From Mycobacterium sp. ENV421 (GTDB lineage Bacteria; Actinomycetota; Actinomycetes; Mycobacteriales; Mycobacteriaceae), in the NCBI RefSeq assembly GCF_002887815.1, contig NZ_PDHO01000018.1, positions 1 to 64,000 on the forward strand: 64,000 nucleotides of DNA, in the 5' to 3' direction. The notes under the pieces were generated by a model. It did not search any database. It saw nothing but the letters and a program-made list of their open reading frames with translations, and had not been told where the DNA came from. Position numbers and translations under genes: made by a program. Positions 36,501-45,254 of the stretch are shown one piece after another (the first letter of the stretch is position 1; each line of letters opens with the position of its first letter).

Positions 36501-39500
36501 TGCGTCCGCTCGCCAGAGCCCGGCCCTGCCACCAGTTGGCCTGGGTGGCAACGACATTGCCGGCACCCTCGAATCGCTCCGAGAGCTTCAGCCAGTCGGT
36601 GTCGATGTCACCCTCGTCGGCCAGCCAGAGCTTGACCAGATCCTCGCGCGCACTGGCCCAGCGGTCGTCGAGCAGCACCGCCTTCTTGGCGTCGAACGCC
36701 GGGGCCACCAGCCGCGGCCAGTCCGAGCCGAGCTCGGCGGTGACCAAGTCGATGAGTTCGGCGTCGCTGGCCGCGGGAGCGGCCGTCACCGGGGTGTCCA
36801 GCCCGAGCTGACCCAGCACCATGCGGGCAGCCGACGCCAGCACACCGTCACGGCCGGTCACCGTCTCGGCGAACTCGGTCAGCGCGGCCGAGTCGACCAC
36901 GCCGCCCGCGGCACCACCGGCCGACGGCAGCGAGACCGCAATGCCCTTGCGGGCGGCGACCGAGGCGACCGCGGCGTCGATCGCCTTGTCGACGGCCGCG
37001 GCATCGGCCAACGCACCGTCGTGCAGGCCGCCGAGTGCGCCTCCGCGCACGCTGCTGCCCTCCCGGGTGCCCAGAGCCAGTTCGGCGGTGACGTGTTTGG
37101 CCCACCCGTCGCCCAGTTCCCAGGTCTTCTTGACCCGCTCGGCGATGGCGGCCGGCCGCTTGCCGGACGGGCCGAAGATGGTGCGCAGCTGATCGTTGAT
37201 CGCATCGGAGAGCACCGGGCCGAACGGCTTGTAGGTGCGCGCCAGCTTGGCGACCTGACCCTTCAGCGCCGCCAGATCCGCCTCGGCGGCACCGTCGATG
37301 GCGCCCAGGTTCAGCTCCGAACCGAGGTCGACCAGCAGCTGGTTACGCCGCGAGGACGCGCCGTCGGTGATCGACTCGATCGAATCGAGCGGCTCGATCT
37401 GGTCGATCCGCATCTTGGCGCTCAGCGCGATCAGCGCCAGTGTGGCGTCACCGGCGTCGAATCCGATGTCGTCAGGGCGGGGTCCACCGGAGGGTGCGGC
37501 CGCCGGCGCTGCTGCCGGGGCGGCCTCGACCGCAACGGCTTCGGCCGGTGCCTCGCTCGTTGCCGCCGGTTCGTCGTCGGAGTCGTCGGTGGCCGGGTCC
37601 TCGTCGCTGGCGAACAGCACGGGGGCGTCGCGCTCGGAGTTGAGCACTTCCACTGTGCTGTGGGCGTATTCGGGCAACTTCAAGGTGTTGCTGGCCAGGC
37701 CCGCGACCGTCGGCGCGGACTTCACGCCGATCTCGACGAAGCGCTCGACGCCCAGACCGCCGGCCGCCTCTTCGATGAACAGCAGGTCCTGGGTCTCGAT
37801 CCAGCGGACCGGGCTGGCGAACTGCCAGGCCAGAAGCTCGATCACGATCTTGCGGCACAGCTCGCGCGGCTTCTCGTTACGCCAGGTGTCGTAGTCGGCG
37901 AGGATCTCGTCCAGCGGCTCGGCCGGCACCAGATCCCGGATCTCCTGGACGAAGTCGCGATCGAGCGTGAACGGCCGCGGCACCAGGTTCGGGATGTAGC
38001 GCCCGATCAGCAACGCCGGATCGGCATCGGCGGGCATGACACGTTCCAGCGCGCGACGGAAATCGTCGACGCCGACTCGCAGCACGTCCGAGTGGAACGG
38101 CACGTCGATGCCGGGAACGAGGATGAACGACCGCTTGCCGCCGCTGATCTCGCGGCGCCGCTCGACTTCTTCCTCCAGCGCCTCGAGACCGCGGACCGTG
38201 CCGGCGATCGCATACTGCGAGCCGCGCAGGTTGAAGTTCACGATCTGCAGGAACTCCCCTGTGCGCTCGGCGATCTCGGCCACGAACTCCGTGACGTCGG
38301 CATCGGGAAGGTCGATCTGCGACGGCCGGATCGCGGCGAGCCGGTAGTTGGAGCGGCCCATCTCGTCACGCGGCACGATGTCGTGCATCTTGCTGCCGCG
38401 GTGGAACACCACCTCCAGCAGCGCCTCCAACGGATACACCCCGGACACGCATGCCAGCGCGGTGTACTCACCGACCGAGTGACCGCAGGCGATCGCGCCC
38501 TCGACGAATGCACCCTGCTCACGCATCTCGGCGACCTGCGCGGCGGCGACGGTGGCCATCGCGACCTGAGTGAACTGCGTCAGATAGAGCACACCTTCGG
38601 GGTGCTGGTAGTGCACACCGGAGGCGATCAGGCTGGTCGGGTTGTCCCGGACCACATGCAGCACCGAGAAGCCCAACGTGTCGCGGGTGAACTTGTCGGC
38701 GGTGTCCCAGACCTTGCGGGCGGCCTTGGACCGGGCCCGCACCTCCATGCCCATGCCCTTGTGCTGAATGCCCTGACCGGGGAAGGCGTACACCGTCTTC
38801 GGCGCGGCCAACCGGGCGGTCGCACTCATCACCAGGTCGGTACCGATCTTGGCGGTGACCTCCAAAACCTCAGCGCCCAAATCGATTCCGACCCGGTCGA
38901 CCCGGAAGTCGATGTCGTCGCCGGGCTTGACCATGCCCAGGAATCGGGCGGTCCAGCCGATCAGCTTGGCCGGCGGGGCGGGCTTGCCGTCGGTGGCGGT
39001 GACCACGTGCTGCGCAGCGGCCGAGAGCCACATGCCGTGCACGATCGGCGATTCCAGCCCGGCCAGCAGCGCCGCGGCCTGGTCGGTGTGAATCGGGTTG
39101 TGGTCACCGGAGACCACTGCGAACGGACGCATGTCGACCGGCGCACCGATCGTGACGTCGCGGCGACGGCGGCGCGGGGTGTCGGTGGCGTTCTCCGACA
39201 CCGCTCCCCCGGCGCGCACCGGGTCGGTGAGCTCCTTGGCACCGGTGCGGCCGCGGATAGCGAAGCGCTCCTCGAGGACCGCCAGGATCATGCCCCTGGC
39301 GTCGGTGACGTTCACCGTCACCGGCACGACCCGGCCGACCTCGGTATCGGTGGCGACCGAAGCCGTTGCGGTGACGGTCAATTGGGTCGGTTCCTTGGGC
39401 AGCGGCTTCAGCAGGCGGGCCGCGTGGTCCAGATGCACCAGGCTGAGCAGACCCTCGACGACCGGGAAGCCGGAGTCGGTGGCTGCCCCACCGATGGCGG

Positions 39501-42500
39501 CGAATACCGCGGGCCAGCAGCGGCCGACCAACGCGTCGGGAACGATCGACAGCGTCGGCGCCAGCGGCGAACCGAATGTCGCGGTGACGCCGGTGTGATC
39601 GGCGACCCGCTCCGGGTCCCAGCCGACGGTGACGGTGGTGGAGCCGTTGACGACCGGCGGCAGCGCGTCGGGTCCGTCCACCCCGGCGGCGATGGCCAGC
39701 ACTGCGCGCATCGCGGTGGCAGCATCCTCGGTGCGAACGACCGGCATACCGCCGTCGATCACCGTGGCGGGCAGGCTGAATGCGATGTCGATCCAGGTGC
39801 CCGACAGCGGGACACTGAGCACCACACGGTTGTCGGTGGTGACCTCCAGGCGCGCCCCGGTGTCATGATTGGTTGCCGAATTGTTGTCGCGGACTTGCCA
39901 ATTCGAGGGAGCCGCGATGCGGTGTACCGGGTTGGTGGCGGTGCGACCGGCCCACAGCACGTCGGGCGAATCCAGCACGATGGCCAGCGGTCCGGTCGCG
40001 TCGGTGCGCACCCGCAGCCGGGCGGCGACGGGCTCGGGCTGTGCGCCCGTGGCCAGCACCTCGTCGACCGCGGCCTGCTCGAAGCGATCGAGCAGGTCAC
40101 CGACCGGCTCATCGACCCGGGTGATACCCGCGACGGCCTGCGTGCCCGGGATGACGCACACCTGGTCGGCGGTGTAGCGCGCATCGTGGGCCTGCCACAG
40201 GGAGTCACTGCGCCACCAGCGCCGCACGTCCTTGTCGATGACCGGGACGAAGTTGACCGGCTTGCCCAGCGTCTTGCACAGCTGGACGAAGAACGGCACG
40301 TCGGCCGGGTGCAGCAGCACCGACCCGGCGTCGGGGTAGCGGGCCTGCAGGGCCTCCAGAGCTTGGCCCGGGTTCTCCAGCAGCCACTCGCCGTCGGCGG
40401 TGGACGCATCGAACAGCGTCTCGATCGGGCCGGTGTCTTTCGCGTTGAGCCGGGCCTCCGCGCGCTGCAGCATCTCGGCGAAGCGGTCCCGCCAGGTGAT
40501 ATCGAGCCACGGGGAGTCGTCGGTCTTGGTGTCGGCCGTGGAGTCGTTGTCGCCGATGGACAGCTCGACGAAGCGCTGCAGCCACTGCAGGTACGTCATC
40601 TCACCGACATCGCCGAAGTACGGCTTGGCGGTGACGGCCATCGCGGCGATGATCTCGTCGCGGCGCGCCGCAACGGCCTCGGCGTCACCGGCCACCTCGT
40701 CGAGCAGACGGCCGCAGCGGGAGGCGGCGTTGTCGATCTCGTGGATGTCGGCGCCCAATTGGCTGCGCCCGGAAGCCATGCCGTTCACGGCTTTTCCGGC
40801 CCCGACCCAGTGGTCGGTGCCGATGGTGTCGACCAGCAGCTGCTTGACCACCGGCGAGGTGGTCGCCTCGAGGCAGGCCATCGCGGCGGTGCCGACCAGG
40901 ATGCCGTCGACCGGCATCAGCGGGTAGCCGTACACGGCCGACCACCGGCCGGACAGGTACTCCGCGGCGCGCTCAGGCGTGCCGATGCCGCCACCGACGC
41001 AGACCGTGATGTTGGCGCGACCGCGCAGTTCCGAGTAGGTGGTCAGCAGCAGGTCGTCGAGGTCTTCCCAGGAGTGGTGGCCACCGGCGCGGCCGCCCTC
41101 GATGTGGACGATCACCGGCTTGGTGGGCACCTCGGCGGCGATCCGGATGACCGAGCGGATCTGCTCGACGGTGCCCGGCTTGAAGCAGACGTGGGCGATG
41201 CCGACCGTGTTCAGCTCGTCGATGAGGTCGACGGCTTCCTCCAACTCGGGGATGCCGGCGCTGACCACGACGCCGTCGATCGGCGCACCGGACTGGCGTG
41301 CCTTCTGCACCAGGCGCTTGCCGCCCAGCTGCAGCTTCCACAGGTAGGGGTCCAGGAACAGCGAGTTGAACTGGATCGCCCGGCCCGGCTCGAGCAGGGT
41401 CTCCAGCTCGGCGACGCGCTTGTCGAAGATGGCTTCGGTGACCTGGCCACCACCGGCCAGTTCGGCCCAGTGGCCGGCGTTGGCGGCGGCGGCGACGATC
41501 TTCGCGTCGACGGTCGTCGGGGTCATGCCCGCCAGCAGGATCGGCGAGCGACCGGTCAGCCGGGTGAACTTCGTCGACAGCTTCACCGAGCCGTTGGGCA
41601 GGGTGACCACCGAGGGCGCATAGCTCGACCACGGCTTGGCCACCTCGGGAACCGCCCCGACGGTGAACAGGTTGCGCTGGCCGCCGCGGGTGGCGGCCGG
41701 CACGATGCCGATGCCGAGGCCGCGGATGACCGGCGCGGTGAGCCGGGTGAGGATGTCGCCGGGGCCGAGGTCGAGAATCCAGCGAGCTCCGGCGTCGTGC
41801 AGGGCGGTGACCTCTTCGACCCAGTCGACCTGCTGAACCAGGATCGCGTCGGTCAGGGCGCGCGCCAGCTCGACGTCCAGGCCGACGGCAGCGGCCCAGC
41901 GTCCGACGATGTCGATCCCGTCGGCCAGCCGCGGGGTGTGGAAGCCGACCTCGACCTGGACCGGATCGAAGACGGGCGCGAACACCGCGCCGCCGCGGTT
42001 CTTGTTCTTGCGGTCGGCGGCTTCGGCATCGGCGATCTGCTCGCAGTACAGCTCGAATCGGGACAGCTGTTCCGGGGTTCCGGTGATGACGACCGAGCGT
42101 CGGCCGTTGCGGATCGACAGCACCGGCGGCAGCACGGTCCTGACGTCCTGAGCAAACTCTTCGAGCAGTTCGTAGATGCGTTCCGGCTCGGCATTGGTCA
42201 CCGAGACCATCGGCGGGCGGTCACCGAGGACCGAAATACCGCGGCGACGGGCGACAAGCGTGCCCGCGGCGCCGATCAGCTGGGCCAGAGCGAGCAGCTG
42301 GACATCCTTGGCGCCACCGGCGCGCAGCGCCTCGACCGCCAGCACGCCCTGGGAGTGGCCCGCGACGGCCACCGGCGGGGCGGCCGCCAGATCCATGCCC
42401 TGGCGTGCCAGCGCGCGCGTGGCGGCAATCTGGGTCAGCAGGACGCCGGGGACCGACACCGCGGCCGACGTCAGCTGCTTGGCCGAGGGCACGGCTTCCT

Positions 42501-42810
42501 CGGCGGCCAGCGCGCGCACCCAGCGCAGCGGCTCGAAGCCGATCGGGCGGACCACGACGAGTTCGTCGGCGACGGGCTCGAGCAGCAGCTCAGCCTCACC
42601 GGCCAGGGTCGCGAGCTCGGATTCGATACCGGCCGAGGTGACCAGCTCTTCGAGGGTCTCCAGCCAGGCGCTGCCCTGTCCACCGAAAGCCACGGCGTAC
42701 GGCTCACCGGCGTTGAGACGATCGACCAGCGCATGCGTGGTGGTCTCCTTGGCGCCCCCGCGCCATGATCCGTCGCCCGTGGAAAGCCTGTCGTGCTCGT
42801 GGATCGTCAC
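33568..42810 (-). CDS. fas: Type I fatty acid synthase
   Basis: A 3,080-residue multifunctional FAS that makes C16-C26 acyl-CoAs for membrane lipids and mycolate precursors. The domains appear in mycobacterial order: acetyltransferase (GHSQG about residue 153), enoyl reductase (LLAGMTPTTVD about 427), dehydratase/hot-dog (VSGDHNPIHTDQ about 1235), malonyl/palmitoyl transferase (FPGQGIQHKGMG about 1342, GHSVGEYTA about 1445), carrier protein (serine in LLVDLGSELN about 1828), ketoreductase (VTGASKGSIAAS about 2133) and ketosynthase (Cys in VGACATAAVS about 2730, His in SKHDTSTLAN and TGHAKGG). The GTG at 42810 gives MTIHEHDRLSTG, matching the known N-terminus. Longer readings to 42972 are upstream leader. 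Confidence 0.97.
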   Translation of the reverse strand: MTIHEHDRLSTGDGSWRGGAKETTTHALVDRLNAGEPYAVAFGGQGSAWLETLEELVTSAGIESELATLAGEAELLLEPVADELVVVRPIGFEPLRWVRALAAEEAVPSAKQLTSAAVSVPGVLLTQIAATRALARQGMDLAAAPPVAVAGHSQGVLAVEALRAGGAKDVQLLALAQLIGAAGTLVARRRGISVLGDRPPMVSVTNAEPERIYELLEEFAQDVRTVLPPVLSIRNGRRSVVITGTPEQLSRFELYCEQIADAEAADRKNKNRGGAVFAPVFDPVQVEVGFHTPRLADGIDIVGRWAAAVGLDVELARALTDAILVQQVDWVEEVTALHDAGARWILDLGPGDILTRLTAPVIRGLGIGIVPAATRGGQRNLFTVGAVPEVAKPWSSYAPSVVTLPNGSVKLSTKFTRLTGRSPILLAGMTPTTVDAKIVAAAANAGHWAELAGGGQVTEAIFDKRVAELETLLEPGRAIQFNSLFLDPYLWKLQLGGKRLVQKARQSGAPIDGVVVSAGIPELEEAVDLIDELNTVGIAHVCFKPGTVEQIRSVIRIAAEVPTKPVIVHIEGGRAGGHHSWEDLDDLLLTTYSELRGRANITVCVGGGIGTPERAAEYLSGRWSAVYGYPLMPVDGILVGTAAMACLEATTSPVVKQLLVDTIGTDHWVGAGKAVNGMASGRSQLGADIHEIDNAASRCGRLLDEVAGDAEAVAARRDEIIAAMAVTAKPYFGDVGEMTYLQWLQRFVELSIGDNDSTADTKTDDSPWLDITWRDRFAEMLQRAEARLNAKDTGPIETLFDASTADGEWLLENPGQALEALQARYPDAGSVLLHPADVPFFVQLCKTLGKPVNFVPVIDKDVRRWWRSDSLWQAHDARYTADQVCVIPGTQAVAGITRVDEPVGDLLDRFEQAAVDEVLATGAQPEPVAARLRVRTDATGPLAIVLDSPDVLWAGRTATNPVHRIAAPSNWQVRDNNSATNHDTGARLEVTTDNRVVLSVPLSGTWIDIAFSLPATVIDGGMPVVRTEDAATAMRAVLAIAAGVDGPDALPPVVNGSTTVTVGWDPERVADHTGVTATFGSPLAPTLSIVPDALVGRCWPAVFAAIGGAATDSGFPVVEGLLSLVHLDHAARLLKPLPKEPTQLTVTATASVATDTEVGRVVPVTVNVTDARGMILAVLEERFAIRGRTGAKELTDPVRAGGAVSENATDTPRRRRRDVTIGAPVDMRPFAVVSGDHNPIHTDQAAALLAGLESPIVHGMWLSAAAQHVVTATDGKPAPPAKLIGWTARFLGMVKPGDDIDFRVDRVGIDLGAEVLEVTAKIGTDLVMSATARLAAPKTVYAFPGQGIQHKGMGMEVRARSKAARKVWDTADKFTRDTLGFSVLHVVRDNPTSLIASGVHYQHPEGVLYLTQFTQVAMATVAAAQVAEMREQGAFVEGAIACGHSVGEYTALACVSGVYPLEALLEVVFHRGSKMHDIVPRDEMGRSNYRLAAIRPSQIDLPDADVTEFVAEIAERTGEFLQIVNFNLRGSQYAIAGTVRGLEALEEEVERRREISGGKRSFILVPGIDVPFHSDVLRVGVDDFRRALERVMPADADPALLIGRYIPNLVPRPFTLDRDFVQEIRDLVPAEPLDEILADYDTWRNEKPRELCRKIVIELLAWQFASPVRWIETQDLLFIEEAAGGLGVERFVEIGVKSAPTVAGLASNTLKLPEYAHSTVEVLNSERDAPVLFASDEDPATDDSDDEPAATSEAPAEAVAVEAAPAAAPAAAPSGGPRPDDIGFDAGDATLALIALSAKMRIDQIEPLDSIESITDGASSRRNQLLVDLGSELNLGAIDGAAEADLAALKGQVAKLARTYKPFGPVLSDAINDQLRTIFGPSGKRPAAIAERVKKTWELGDGWAKHVTAELALGTREGSSVRGGALGGLHDGALADAAAVDKAIDAAVASVAARKGIAVSLPSAGGAAGGVVDSAALTEFAETVTGRDGVLASAARMVLGQLGLDTPVTAAPAASDAELIDLVTAELGSDWPRLVAPAFDAKKAVLLDDRWASAREDLVKLWLADEGDIDTDWLKLSERFEGAGNVVATQANWWQGRALASGRNIHASLFGRIAAGAENPDKGHYSGEVAVVTGASKGSIAASVVAGLLDGGATVIATTSKLDDDRLAFYKALYRDHARYGASLWVVPANMASYSDIDALASWVGSEQTESLGPQSIHLKDALTPTLLFPFAAPRVAGDLSEAGSRSEMEMKVLLWAVQRLIGGLSSIGAERDIASRLHVVLPGSPNRGMFGGDGAYGESKSALDAVVNRWSAETSWAQRVSFAHALIGWTKGTGLMGHNDAIVGAVEEAGVTTYSTEEMAAMLLDLCSVEAKVASANAPLKVDLTGGLGDVQLDMAELAAKAREEMTAEAAGSDDEPTAGTIAALPSPPRGYVANTPPAWADLDVDPADLVVIVGGAELGPYGSSRTRFEMEVDNELSAAGVLELAWTTGLIKWEDDPKPGWYDSATGEMVDEAELVERYHDAVVERCGIREFVDDGAMEADHTTPLLVSVFLDKDFRFVVSSEADARAFVEFDPEHTVIRPVPDSSDWEVIRKAGTEIRVPRKTKLSRTVGAQIPTGFDPTVWGISPDMASSIDRVALWNIVATVDAFLSSGFTPTELMRWVHPSLVASTQGTGMGGMTSMETMYHGNLLGQAKPNDILQEVLPNVVAAHVIQSYVGSYGSMIHPVGACATAAVSVEEGMDKIRLGKAELVVTGGFDDMTVEAVTGFGDMAATAATETMRAKGISDSKFSRANDRRRLGFLEAQGGGTILLARGDLALKMGLPVLAVVGYAQSFGDGVHTSIPAPGLGALGAGRGGRNSQLARSLAKLGVGADDIAVISKHDTSTLANDPNETELHERLADSMGRAPGAPLFIVSQKSLTGHAKGGAAVFQMMGLCQILRDGVIPPNRSLDCVDDELASSGHFVWPRETLRLGDKFPLKAGLVTSLGFGHVSGLVALVHPQAFLASLSEQERADYTKRAHERVLAGQRRLASAIAGGRPMYEKPADRRFNHDEPEKRQEAAMLLDPAARLGDDDAYVR

Positions 42811-43290
42811 CTTGTGTATCTCCCTGTCGTGCTCGTCGTCGCGGTCGTCGCGTCTTCGTTTTCGTATGTCGGTGTGGGCGATTCCCCGTCGAATCACGGC
42901 CGCCGCGCGCTTCCCCCTGGAGGGCGCCGGCTGACATCTCTGCTGTACTAAGAGTGGCATAAGAACCAGCACCTTTTTCCGCCCAAGATTGGTTACTGAC
43001 GAGTTCTACGGACGGGTAACAGCACGCTGGGTAACACCGCGCCGAACAGGCGCCCAGACCATCCGGGACAAACGTCCTGCATGCAGGTGGTTACGGTTGA
43101 GTAGGCGAAACAGTGCTGTTCAAAGCACGACTGTTATCGAATCGTTACCTGACGATTTTCTGTCGCGCGTCTGCGGCCGAGATCGCCACCCAAGCACTTG
43201 CTCGGTTTTTCAGTCCACAATTGTTCACCAAAATGGCGTCATCGAGTTTGCTGGCAAATCCTTACTAGCCGGTAAGTTTTTCGCCTTGAC
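42811..43290. promoter_or_regulatory. fas upstream region with clustered GTTAC motifs
   Basis: A 480-nt gap that carries no gene I can support. It contains the GGGAG Shine-Dalgarno of fas and five GTTAC/GTAAC pentamers, at 42992, 43016, 43031, 43090 and 43144 (start positions). The first pair forms GTTAC-N19-GTAAC. The fas promoter is known to be regulated by FasR in mycobacteria. These repeats are a candidate site, not a demonstrated one. An AT-rich stretch (43160-43290) lies next to the Rv2525c-like gene. Confidence 0.45.
43261..43276 (-). terminator. Weak terminator candidate after the Rv2525c-like gene
   Basis: CTTAC and GTAAG pair, with one extra T-G wobble and a 4-nt loop. The hairpin lies 15 nt past the stop at 43291 on the minus strand, and a run of five T follows it on the plus strand. 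Confidence 0.35.
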
Positions 43291-44028
43291 TCAGTCCCAC
43301 TGGCCGAATTGCGGCTTCAGGATGTTGTTCACGTCGACGCCCACACCCGCCACCTTGCGCTTGTCGATCTCCACCTGATGCAGGTGCGCGGCAGGGTGGG
43401 TGTAGCCCTTCGGCGAGCCCCAGTTGTGCTGCCAGAACCAGGACCCGAGACCGTCCTGCAGCGCCCAGTCGATGACCTTGGAGTTCCCGTACACCCCGAC
43501 GCGCTGATGTCCGATCACCGATTCCCAGGCCTTCAGGTAGGGCGCGACCTGTGCTTTGTACTGATCCGGGGTCGGGTCGTCGTCGATCGACACGTAGATC
43601 GGGGCGGCCACCGGGCCTCCGGCGGCGGTGTGCAGCTGCCAGCCCCGTTTGGCGTGGATGACGCCGGCCTGCTGGCCGCCGAGCCAGTCGGCGGTATCCT
43701 GCTTGCCGAACTGATAGTTGGACACGATCTTCAGACCCGCCTGATACAGATCGCGGGCCTCGGTCAGCAGAATCGGCTTGCCCAGCATCCAGTCCCCGCC
43801 AGGCCGCCGATCCGAGACGTACCGGATGGCGCCGACGGCACCGGATGCCTTCAGATCACTGCCGCTGATGACGCCTGCCGCGTAGTCGAGCAGGACGCCG
43901 AGGGACCCGGTGGCGGCGGTGGCCGGCTCGGCGCCCGCAACGGGCGTCGTGAGCGTCGACGCCAGCGTCCCGAGACCCAGGGCGGCCGGGGTCGTGGCGG
44001 CCAGTTTGAGGACGTCGCGTCGCGACAT
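43291..44028 (-). CDS. Tat-exported DUF1906 glycoside-hydrolase-like protein (Rv2525c-like)
   Basis: A 245-residue protein with a twin-arginine signal (SRRDVLKLAATTPAALG, then ending near AGAEP). The mature part is a GH25-like TIM barrel of the DUF1906 family: LDYAAG near its start, YVSIDDDP with acidic residues in the active-site position, VGVYGNS, and WFWQHNWG. M. tuberculosis Rv2525c is a Tat substrate linked to cell wall integrity and beta-lactam response. Start ATG 44028 is preferred, with GAGG 9 nt upstream; a GTG two codons earlier is the alternative. Confidence 0.87.
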   Translation of the reverse strand: MSRRDVLKLAATTPAALGLGTLASTLTTPVAGAEPATAATGSLGVLLDYAAGVISGSDLKASGAVGAIRYVSDRRPGGDWMLGKPILLTEARDLYQAGLKIVSNYQFGKQDTADWLGGQQAGVIHAKRGWQLHTAAGGPVAAPIYVSIDDDPTPDQYKAQVAPYLKAWESVIGHQRVGVYGNSKVIDWALQDGLGSWFWQHNWGSPKGYTHPAAHLHQVEIDKRKVAGVGVDVNNILKPQFGQWD

Positions 44029-44207
44029 GAACACGAGCCTCAGAATATGACAGTTGCCTCAACGACCACACCAACGACACCGGTCACATCTGCATCACCT
44101 TTCGGCAGCCAGGGTGTGGATCGCGAATCCGGTGGCCCAGAGCGTCGATGACCGGCGAAGTCCACCATGACGCTGCGGGTGGACAACTCAATCCGTAGGA
44201 TCCACCC

Positions 44208-45239
44208 ATGCCGCCAGCCCCCTCTCGCGCACCGCAGATCGAGTTGCGCGGGGTGCGAAAGGTGTTCGGCGAGGTGACCGCGGTCGAAGGCGCCGACCTG
44301 ACCGTCGCCGACGGGGAACTGTTCGCGATTCTCGGTCCGTCCGGTTCGGGCAAGACCACGGTGCTGCGGATGATCGCGGGCTTCGAGCAGCCGACCGCCG
44401 GCACGGTTCATCTCGGTGGCGCGGATGTCACCGCGTTGCCGCCGGCCAAGCGCGACACCAACACCGTCTTCCAGGACTACGCGCTGTTTCCGCACATGAC
44501 GGTCGCCCAGAACGTCGAGTACGGCCTGAAGGTCAAGGGCGTACCCAAAGCCGAACGCCGCGAGCGCACGGCAGCCGCGTTGGACATGGTGCGGCTATCC
44601 GGGCACGCGGCGCGCAAGCCCGCGCAGTTGTCGGGCGGCCAGCAGCAGCGGGTCGCGCTGGCCCGCGCGCTGGTGGGCCGGCCCAAAGTGCTGCTACTCG
44701 ACGAGCCGCTCGGCGCGCTGGACCTCAAACTGCGCGAGCAGATGCAGGTGGAGCTCAAGGCGATTCAGCGCGAGGTCGGCATCACGTTCGTGATCGTCAC
44801 CCACGATCAGGACGAAGCGCTCACCCTGTGCGACCGGCTCGCGGTGTTCAACGAGGGCCGCATCGAACAGGTCGGCGCCGCGCGCGAGGTCTACGAGAAC
44901 CCGGCCAACCGGTTCGTCGCCGACTTCGTCGGCACCTCCAACGTGGTCGACGGTGCGACCGCCGAAGCGCTGGTCGGCCGGGCCGGCACCGTTGCGATCC
45001 GTCCGGAACGCATCGCCGTGCTGGCACCTGAGGAGACCGTCCCGGCCGGAATGCGCAGTGTCACAGCCCAAGTCGCCGAAGTGGTGTACGCGGGACCGAT
45101 CACCCGGGTGGCCGTCGACGCATCCGGGGTCGGTCTGACCGCAACCCTGCTGTCGGCCGAGGCATCCACCGACCTCGCCCACGGTGCAACCGTCGTCCTG
45201 GCCTGGCCAGACAGCGCCGTCCGATCCCTGTCCGCCTGA
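44208..45239 (+). CDS. potA: ABC importer ATPase, spermidine/putrescine type
   Basis: A 343-residue nucleotide-binding subunit. Walker A is GPSGSGKT (43-50), the Q-loop is NTVFQDYALFPH, the signature is LSGGQQQRVALARAL, Walker B is LLLDEPLGALD and the switch His is in VTHDQDEAL. A C-terminal TOBE-like domain (from about 270, VAIRPERIAV) is typical of PotA. It is the first gene of a four-gene polyamine-type operon. AGGA lies 7 nt before the ATG. Confidence 0.92.
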   Translation: MPPAPSRAPQIELRGVRKVFGEVTAVEGADLTVADGELFAILGPSGSGKTTVLRMIAGFEQPTAGTVHLGGADVTALPPAKRDTNTVFQDYALFPHMTVAQNVEYGLKVKGVPKAERRERTAAALDMVRLSGHAARKPAQLSGGQQQRVALARALVGRPKVLLLDEPLGALDLKLREQMQVELKAIQREVGITFVIVTHDQDEALTLCDRLAVFNEGRIEQVGAAREVYENPANRFVADFVGTSNVVDGATAEALVGRAGTVAIRPERIAVLAPEETVPAGMRSVTAQVAEVVYAGPITRVAVDASGVGLTATLLSAEASTDLAHGATVVLAWPDSAVRSLSA

Positions 45240-45254
45240 GAAGAGGAGCTCGCC

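Noticed and set aside
36157..42768. A 2,203-codon open frame antisense to fas
   Set aside because: It is the mirror of a GC-rich real gene. The minus strand shows every FAS catalytic motif, and the antisense reading has no recognisable domain.
42989..43378. A plus-strand ORF in the fas upstream region
   Set aside because: It begins at a non-standard start, overlaps the Rv2525c-like gene, and lacks any Shine-Dalgarno or recognisable motif.
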